From positions 2,418,001-2,482,000 of the forward strand of contig CM062388.1 of assembly GCA_031310005.1 (NCBI GenBank): a DNA stretch of 64,000 nucleotides, read 5' to 3'. Below, one piece after another: positions 57,671 through 64,000 of this stretch. Position 1 is the stretch's first letter. The number at the start of each line of letters is the position of its first letter. The position numbers were made by a program, and so were the translations under genes. The notes below the pieces were generated by a model that worked only from the letters and a program-made list of their open reading frames with translations, did no database searches and was not told the DNA's origin. This DNA is from Dactylellina haptotyla (taxonomy: Eukaryota; Ascomycota; Orbiliomycetes; Orbiliales; Orbiliaceae).

Positions 57671-58444
57671 ATGTCACAGGCAACACAAACCGATCATTTT
57701 CAGAAGCTACCTCTAGAAATTCTCATTACCATCTTCCAATACGTTGACGATCCATATTTAATTCTCAAGTTAAGAGCTTTAAGCCACTCTTCATGCGCCG
57801 CCGGGAATCTTGTCTACCCTAATGGCTATCTCGAAAAGAGACTACCCATTGCACTTTGGGAAAGAGTATTCAGTCACGTGTCCAGCTATAAGACTCTGAC
57901 TAGGGTTGCAAGAACTTGCAAAAGCTTCCGCAAGCTACTCCAACAAACTGAAGCTCCGTCTCTAAATCGGCGAATTTTTAGAGGGGCTTATTCTCCGGGT
58001 GGATGCATAGATGAAATAAAATTTCATCCAGCTTTCCGGAAAGTTTTCCGTTATCTCGACAATCCCCGCAGCCAATTGTATGTGAAATTCCCACGGCGGA
58101 TTATCCTCCGAAAACAGATAACCCTTGATCGGAAGAATCCGATGTTGGAAGAAAACGCAACATATCCTCCAGTAAACAAAGCGTTAATAGAATGGGGTGG
58201 CTTTAGCTATTTCCCTATCGTTCCGGTCCTTATTACTGGTAAAACTGAACGTTCCCCAGTTACTGTCGGCGATGTTTTTTGGGCTTGCGAGAAACTTCTG
58301 CGCACGCCTATGAATGAAGACCAAGCCGAGAAGTACAAAAGCAGTAGTTTTTCAGGGAAATGGTACGAATATGTTACGCCTAAAAAGACAAATCGACTCC
58401 TACAGCCAATTACGGATTTACCAAAACCCATCAGGTTTCGCTAG
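57671..58444 (+). CDS. F-box protein, C-terminus shifted out of frame
   Basis: The frame gives 257 residues. FQKLPLEILITIFQYVDDPY (10-29) is an F-box, the part that binds Skp1 in SCF ubiquitin ligases; a second similar motif RLPIALWERVFSHV lies at 57-70. The middle (ALIEWGGFSYFPI, SPVTVGDVFWACEKLLRTP) matches, from memory, a large fungal F-box family with a TVGDV motif. The frame stops at TAG 58442 right after PKPIRFR, while the family tail continues in another frame (see 58445-58671). One base lost or two gained near 58430-58441 explains this; no GT..AG intron fits. It is either a broken gene, a shortened allele or a sequence error. Confidence 0.72.
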   Translation: MSQATQTDHFQKLPLEILITIFQYVDDPYLILKLRALSHSSCAAGNLVYPNGYLEKRLPIALWERVFSHVSSYKTLTRVARTCKSFRKLLQQTEAPSLNRRIFRGAYSPGGCIDEIKFHPAFRKVFRYLDNPRSQLYVKFPRRIILRKQITLDRKNPMLEENATYPPVNKALIEWGGFSYFPIVPVLITGKTERSPVTVGDVFWACEKLLRTPMNEDQAEKYKSSSFSGKWYEYVTPKKTNRLLQPITDLPKPIRFR

Positions 58445-58671
58445 CTGAGCGCGAGCTCGAGCTCGATATCCCAAGAAAGCCCAGGTTGTATTTCAGCTCA
58501 ACCAACCCAGAGAGGTTTCAATACGACGGCATTTATACAGAAAATTTAAGTAACGTGAGCGTGTTCTTGAGATGCTATGCTGATTTAGGGTCCGTTGCAT
58601 TTGCAATTAAGGGGCCAAGGTTTACACAACCCGCCCCTTCTAGCGGATATATACCCCATAGTTACAGGTAG
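58445..58671 (+). pseudogene. Out-of-frame tail of the F-box gene
   Basis: In the frame shifted by two bases the sequence reads SLAERELELDIPRKPRLYF, then QYDGIYTENLSNVSVFL and YADLGSVAFAIKGPRF before a TAG at 58669. A D-G-I/W...G-x-V-x-F-x-I-K-G-P ending is what I expect at the end of this F-box family. It continues directly from the stop of the upstream part. Confidence 0.6.
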
Positions 58672-58758
58672 GGAACCCGAACCCGGTAACCTAGTTTCAC
58701 AGAGTCTAGGAACGAATTAATATCATCTCGGGGCATGTATTTCATCTTTTGTAAGGTA

Positions 58759-60555
58759 TTATACGTCAAACTCAGTCTCGTCTGCATTTCTCAAAAACGT
58801 AAAGAACCATTCAACCATGGAGACGTGCCCCTTCATTTCCACACACTCGTTTAATCCATGCAAGCTTGCTCGCTCAGCAGGCATCGGTGCGTATCTGAAA
58901 ATGTTATCTGTAACATTAGCATACCACTTCATATCTGTATTTCCCATATTCAGCCCAGATGTAACGATAAACTCGTCCCCAAATACAGCTCTCGTGGTGC
59001 CTGCTATAAGTCGGTAAGGAGTCGAGATGTCCGTTCTTATGGGAGTGAACGCCGAGGGGTTCTTTTCATCTTGCAGTTCTAGCGTGATTGATAATTGGGG
59101 GTAAGTTGCATTATCGGGGTATGCCATAAGCTCCAGCCCATGCTTTTGAGCCACTTTCGCCGCTAGTTCCTCTGTTCTCCCGGTTACTTCTGACCAATTT
59201 GAACCTCTCCTGATACGGTGGTTTATAAATGCTGTCACGGATTGTGGGAGAGCGTTGACTTTGATACCCCCATCTATCTTGGTAACCGCGATAGTGGTTC
59301 TGACATCAATCTCGTAACGGGGAACCAATTTGACTATCCCCTCCGCTAGGCTTTGTCTATCTCCATTTCGGATGTAACCCTTTAAATCGTCAGGGAATTC
59401 TGTGGCATAAGCTGCCGCACAAGTTAGAAAGTTGAAGAGAGGATTATCTTCGGCAAGTCGTATATCGTAGGGATGATTTTCGATCTCGGTAATCAGCTCC
59501 GCCATTATCCCTATCCCTGTATGCCGCGGAGGAACAGACGAATGGCCGCCTGGCGTTCGAACTGTGATTTTTTGATTGGCATATCCTTTTTCTGCGGTGC
59601 TGATGACCATGAATTTCGACCCAAACTGATTAAACAGGGCGGTTCCTTCATCTATAATCAAAGCCACGCCTCCAGGACCGTATCTCTCGTGGAGAGCAAG
59701 TCCAATGTTCTGCGCTCCTTGCTCACCACCATTTTCTTCGTCGAATCCGAAACAGAGGAGAACGGTTCTCCTTGGTTTAAACCCAGCTTTTAGGAGTAAT
59801 TGAACCGCTTCCATCACCGCGAACACCTGATTCTTATCATCTAGTGCGCCCCTCCCATACAGTTTCCCATTCGTATCTAAATACCCAGAATAAGGAGGGT
59901 GTGTCCATTCGCTTTCGGTTTCTGCCGCTACACCCACGGTATCATAATGCCCAGCGAGGGCGATAGGCTTGAAGTCGGGATTAGAGCCAACCCAGGTATA
60001 CAAGAGGCCATAAGTATTGACACGCTTGAGCTTCAATCTCTTATGGAGTAAAGGAAAGGTATCTTTCAACAAATTAACAAACTTCTCCATCTTTTCCCAC
60101 TGCTTATCTCGGCCGACAAGTCCGAATTCATCATTGATATCTGTTCGAGTCTGTACTGCTTTCCCTAGGATCCCCGCCGAGTAGCTCAAGTACTCTGGAG
60201 ATCTTAAATTCTCCAGAGCGATATCGATTTCCGGGGTGCTTTGAGACGGCAGTATCGGCCCAACTCGAGGACACAGATCAGCCAGGGAGGTTGGGGGCAG
60301 ACCGCTTGGTGTTTGAGATATGTCACGATTGAGACTAAGTCGCCTTTCTCGGAGGCTGATAGGTTGGAAAAGCTGATAGCCGAACAATATTATGACGAGC
60401 AGAGATATTGCCCGAAATATGTATCTGTTGTAAAGGTACCTGAGAATCGATTGTTGTTCTCGACGCTTGGTCGCTCGTTCAATAGCCGTAGCCTCTCGCG
60501 GCGGCAACGCGTGTGTGTCTGTTTGCCCCATGCGTACAACCGTCTTCCGTGCCAA
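58759..60555 (-). CDS. Carboxypeptidase S-like M20 metallopeptidase
   Basis: A single exon of 598 residues; yeast Cps1 is a comparable 576. A basic N-terminus is followed by one membrane anchor (AISLLVIILFGYQLF, about 49-63), so the enzyme is type II and should reach the vacuole lumen. The di-zinc site is seen in AGHYDTV (201-207), GRGALDDK (234-241; bridging Asp) and DEENGG (272-277; catalytic Glu then metal Glu). TPGGHSSVPP is the dimerisation-domain histidine, and ASLHGLNE near the end gives the last zinc histidine. All key residues are present, so it is probably active in C-terminal trimming of peptides for nitrogen supply. ATG at 60531 (MGQTDTH) is an alternative start. Confidence 0.93.
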   Translation of the reverse strand: MARKTVVRMGQTDTHALPPREATAIERATKRREQQSILRYLYNRYIFRAISLLVIILFGYQLFQPISLRERRLSLNRDISQTPSGLPPTSLADLCPRVGPILPSQSTPEIDIALENLRSPEYLSYSAGILGKAVQTRTDINDEFGLVGRDKQWEKMEKFVNLLKDTFPLLHKRLKLKRVNTYGLLYTWVGSNPDFKPIALAGHYDTVGVAAETESEWTHPPYSGYLDTNGKLYGRGALDDKNQVFAVMEAVQLLLKAGFKPRRTVLLCFGFDEENGGEQGAQNIGLALHERYGPGGVALIIDEGTALFNQFGSKFMVISTAEKGYANQKITVRTPGGHSSVPPRHTGIGIMAELITEIENHPYDIRLAEDNPLFNFLTCAAAYATEFPDDLKGYIRNGDRQSLAEGIVKLVPRYEIDVRTTIAVTKIDGGIKVNALPQSVTAFINHRIRRGSNWSEVTGRTEELAAKVAQKHGLELMAYPDNATYPQLSITLELQDEKNPSAFTPIRTDISTPYRLIAGTTRAVFGDEFIVTSGLNMGNTDMKWYANVTDNIFRYAPMPAERASLHGLNECVEMKGHVSMVEWFFTFLRNADETEFDV

Positions 60556-61245
60556 TTCCTACGGATCTCAGAATTCGATAGGATCTGACAAGATTGGAGG
60601 CCCTAGTCGAGATGAAAGTCCTAGCTTACGGCTTTCAACGTGATTGAGATTGAGAGCACCAGTTGTCCAAAGCTTGGCACGATTTGTGACCTTAACTCCG
60701 GAGATTTCGAGTTTGCCGTCACAAATTCCGAAATATGCAGCAGCTTTGGCATTCTATCAAGGGTTTACATTCTTCGGGAATGCGGTAACGTTGCCTTCCG
60801 GAGTTCCGATGCTTGACATCATGCATCAGCGCGCAGTTTGCATCTGATGCCTCTTTGAGTGTGTAACCTGCAAACATCCAACAGCAACGCATCTTTGAGA
60901 TATCGCGATATCGAACTCAGAAATCAAGACCCGGTCACATACAGTCTCTCAACCATCCACACCTTCTACTCGAACATGATATTCAAGATTACAGCCCGTA
61001 ATCACACCGCACGGTAAATTTGATTTTCTTGGCCAAGGCAACAGGTATTTTTATTGTAATATCTTACACAAGAATAAAAGGCTTGTTTTGAATAAAAAGA
61101 ATAACAAGAAATAGCAAAATGGAAAAAAATGGCTATATACAGCTCGAAATCCCGAGCGTCATACTATGTGTATGTACTCTCAAATTATATACTATTTTGA
61201 AACCCCCATTTCGGAATCAAAGTTCGAGTTGGTAGAATAAACTGT
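60556..61245. other. Intergenic
   Basis: Upstream of the peptidase gene and 3' flank of the xylanase gene, AT-rich near 61040-61150. No gene seen. Confidence 0.5.
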
Positions 61246-62787
61246 TTAACAGTTGATACCAGAAACGAAACCGGTGTACGCAGACTTCTTGTTGAAGTTA
61301 GCATCCCAGAGGAGAGCGTAACCTTGGCCGCTGAAGACGGACGGAATCCAAGAGTCCTTGTCGGAGACACCCCCTGTAATTAAATTAGTTAGTGTTTGAG
61401 CATCAAGATATAGGAATAAATTAGAATTATTAAAACTTACAGATGGTGATACCAGAGCAGGCGGATTGTTTCATGCAACCACAGACAACGTTTTTGTAGT
61501 CGGTGACTTGCTGGCTGATCTGGCTGCTGCTTGGGGAGGAAGAGGTACGGATGTCCAACTCGGTGATCTGGACCTCGGTGTTGGTGGTGGCCAAGCTGTC
61601 GAGAGTGCTCTTGTAGGATGGGATGGCACCGTTGCCGACGACCAAGTGGGACTGGGTTCCGACGCAGTCAACTGGAACACCACGGCCCTTGAGGTCTTTG
61701 ACAAGCTGGACGAAGTTGGTGAGCTTAGCGCTGGAGTAGTCGAGATTATAGCTAAAAAAGAAAAACGGATATTAGTCTTTATTTATGTTAAAAATAGGGG
61801 GTTTAAAATGGGGAGCGTACTCGTTCAAGCAGAGCTTGGCAGCAGGGTCGGCAGCCCTGGCAGCGTTGAAAGCAACGTCGAGGAAGGTCCAGTCACCGAA
61901 GACATTGGAAAAGACGGAGGAACGTCTGGATCCGTCGTCCATGAAGACTTCGTTGGCAACATCCCAAGCATAGATCTTGCCCTTATATCTGGTCATAACA
62001 GTGTTGACGTGAGACTGAATGACGGAGGTGAGAGTAGCCTTGTTATTGATATTAGAGACCCTGTTCATCAAAGTTAGTCCAAAATTCTCACAAATTCCTA
62101 TCAGTATGATTAATCCGATGCTTACCAATTTGGGAGCTGAGAGTGCCAAACGAAAGTGTGTCCACGGATAATCTTTCCGTTAGTTTGAGCGAAGTTGACC
62201 AGAGAATCGGCATTACCCCAGTTGTAGCTGTTCTGGCTGGGTTCGATGGATTCCCATTTCATGGAGTTCTCAGGAGTGACCTGACCGCCCTCAGCCTTGA
62301 TGATGTTGGAGTTCTGGGTGTTGCTGAGGGTACCCGGGTCAGCGCAGAAACCGACGTACTTCTTGCCTTTAGCCTTGATCAAAGCATCAAGACCGGTGCC
62401 AGTTGGGGTGCTAGCAGTGGTTGTTCGGGTGGTCGTCGACAGAGTGGTGGTGGTGGTTGTCGTAGGAGTGGTGGTAGCCGAGGTGGTGACCGGGGTGGTC
62501 GTCCTGGTGGTGGTGGAAGCGGTGGTTGTGCGGGTGGTGGTAGCAGCGGTACCAGACAAGCACTGGGCGTAGTATGGATTCAAGGTGGAGCAGACAATGT
62601 TGGATCCAGAGCAGCTGGTAGCGCCAGTCCAGCCAATACCACCGCCTATAGATAGCATCAATTAGAATATGAATAGCCAGGGACATATATAGAATATAGC
62701 ATTCGGGAACTTACACTGTCCCCAGAGGGATTGCTGGGCAGACACCAAAACTGGTGCCGCAAGGGCAAGGGCAACATAGGTCTTCAT
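61246..62787 (-). CDS. GH10 endo-1,4-beta-xylanase with CBM1
   Basis: Five exons (62787-62715, 62645-62126, 62060-61821, 61751-61441, 61373-61246) give 423 residues; introns are 69, 65, 69 and 67 nt. A signal peptide ([17 protein letters not shown]) is followed by a fungal cellulose-binding module ([15 protein letters not shown]... YYAQC, to about residue 57), a Thr-rich linker that should be O-glycosylated, and a GH10 barrel. [13 protein letters not shown] is a family block; the acid/base Glu is E235 in WDVANEVF and the nucleophile is E342 in [18 protein letters not shown] is also conserved. The enzyme cuts the xylan backbone of plant walls after secretion. Exon joins restore all of these motifs, which confirms the splice sites. 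Plant-associated or litter-decaying life is the inference. Confidence 0.95.
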
Positions 62788-62979
62788 CGTGAATGGTCGG
62801 ATATTCAGATTACCAGATCCAAAATGTGTAGATATAAAATAGAAATATAAAACCCGAAATGCAACAAAAAAGGACGGCTGATATTTTCCAGATCACTGAT
62901 CGGTTAGGACTCTCTCCACTACAGGACTAGAATCAAGATAGGTTTCATCTGAGGTCTAGGGGAAGGGCCATCGAAGGGT

Positions 62980-62986
62980 CTTTATA
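62980..62986 (-). promoter_or_regulatory. TATA-like box of the xylanase gene
   Basis: TATAAAG on the minus strand, about 195 nt before the ATG at 62787. Confidence 0.5.
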
Positions 62987-63157
62987 TCACTCTTCTCCCC
63001 TCCCGTTTACGTCGCGTCGATATATTAGATATTAGAGTACTACCCATGCCACTGGGCATGATGAAACTGTGGATACTATAAGAAAAGCCATGACAGGCAA
63101 GACCCACCCCCAAGTGCCGTTTCCCCGGCCGCTCGTCTTTTGTCCGCCAGTCTCCAA

Positions 63158-63165
63158 GGCTAGCC
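63158..63165. promoter_or_regulatory. Candidate XlnR/Xyr1 site upstream of the xylanase gene
   Basis: GGCTAGCC is palindromic and carries GGCTAG on both strands, a match to the GGCTAR site of the fungal xylanase activator. It lies about 370 nt upstream of the ATG. A GTGGGG match to the CreA consensus lies at 63235-63240. Six-base matches are common by chance, so this is only suggestive. Confidence 0.35.
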
Positions 63166-64000
63166 AGCCAGCGAGTCCCGGAAGATAATGTCATGTTCCT
63201 CGATAAATTTCCCTGAAGATCCGCCTGGTGGCTTGTGGGGCGTTAAAACACCGATGGAGAAGTTCGGGCTGTCCATCCGAACTTTTAAGATGGACCATGC
63301 AGAACAGACGTTCAATGGCAAGGGGCACGACATTCTCTGCCATTCTCACTCATTATAGCCTGTGTCCACCATCCAAGGTAACCGCACAGGTTTGCGCTTG
63401 GTTCCTGTAGTTTATCCGGCCATTTAGCCGCCTACCCCGAAATAAAGATATATATTTTAACGGTTTGGGGAAGGAGAAGCTGCGCCCGTCAGTTTTCGTG
63501 AGATCCGGAGCAGCGCATTTGCCTTTGCCTATCAACTGGCGCAAACCAGCGTGATTTGCTCCAGAAGGCGTGGCCCATGTTGGGGTTAAAACGCAGGGGT
63601 GGCTGTTCGGCCCGTCATCAGCGCAGGCAGTCCCTGGCATGGTCCCACATGACGTTTCAAGTACTTCGCAACAGCGACAACACCTGAGGCAAGGCGTATT
63701 GCCATACTATTATTTTGAAAGAGTACTTTGCATAGCTATGCATAGATCGAGATTCGTGAGATTCCTTTACCCGATCCAAATCACAAACCATGGAGCATGC
63801 CATGAAAGTTCAAGTATTGTACAATTGTGTTGAATGAGTATACCCGAACTTGACCCCGTAGACTATTCGAGAACGCACACGGCATGTGAACACTAGATAA
63901 TACTAGTTTCCTCTAAATCTCAAACCACAATGCTTTACAATATATTACCAATAAGCCCGGAAACGCTAGACCCGATCACCCTTCAAATCTGTGGACTCAT

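Larger units (their letters stand above)
62788..64000. other. Xylanase promoter and right-hand intergenic region
   Basis: Beyond the promoter elements no supported gene was found up to the window edge. Confidence 0.45.

Noticed and set aside
61466-62077. A 203-codon plus-strand frame
   Set aside because: Antisense to xylanase exons 3 and 4, whose catalytic motifs fix the real strand.
1-64000. tRNA or rRNA genes
   Set aside because: Scanning for T-loop patterns such as GGTTCGAATCC found only isolated GGTTCGA matches without a matching acceptor stem; no rRNA-like block was seen.

Overview
The window looks like a chromosome piece from a filamentous ascomycete (Pezizomycotina; a Leotiomycete is my guess from overall feel, not proven). 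Genes are sparse and carry short GT..AG introns, mostly 49-90 nt with CTAAC-like branch sites. The gene set is fungal: a CBM1-bearing GH10 xylanase, a hexose-type MFS transporter, a MARVEL protein, a NACHT-ankyrin-SPRY STAND protein, GPI-anchored wall proteins and several small secreted cysteine-rich proteins. I saw no tRNA, rRNA, CRISPR or intact transposon.

Left part (1-14 kb): the N-terminus of an RNase III-domain protein runs off the left edge. It is followed by two secreted proteins (1.2-1.9 kb and 5.2-5.8 kb, the latter an effector-like 8-cysteine protein), a Golgi-type PLOD-like glycosyltransferase (7.9-9.3 kb) and a low-complexity protein (12.3-13.9 kb). Upstream of that last gene lies a 140-bp duplicated coding-like block.

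Central curiosity (14.4-19.2 kb): a nine-exon secreted-protein gene (386 codons) whose eight introns are 94-117 nt long and related to one another, while its internal exons are phase 1-1 modules with recurring sequence and five KR (Kex2-type) sites. Head to head with it is a two-exon gene with a matching signal peptide and a first intron of the same kind and the same length (100 nt). A broken gene converges on that second gene. Decayed direct repeats lie between the two family members. This is the best candidate in the window for an undescribed system: a secreted propeptide family that seems to grow by duplicating exon+intron units.

Right part (20-63 kb): MFS sugar transporter, 1,079-aa RGG/polyQ protein, single-pass membrane protein, MARVEL protein, SDR-type NAD(P)-binding protein, GPI-anchored Ser/Thr-rich protein, a 6-kb stretch without a supported gene, a membrane protein with a disordered tail, a Cys-rich nuclear-like protein, homocysteine S-methyltransferase, the 1,757-aa NACHT-ankyrin-SPRY protein, a GPI-anchored Cys-rich protein, a small four-helix membrane protein, an F-box gene with a shifted C-terminus, a vacuolar carboxypeptidase S-like M20 peptidase, and the xylanase. 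No biosynthetic cluster is evident. The genes look independently transcribed, with several tail-to-tail pairs. Exon coordinates were worked out by hand from splice motifs and frame agreement; no search or alignment program was run.
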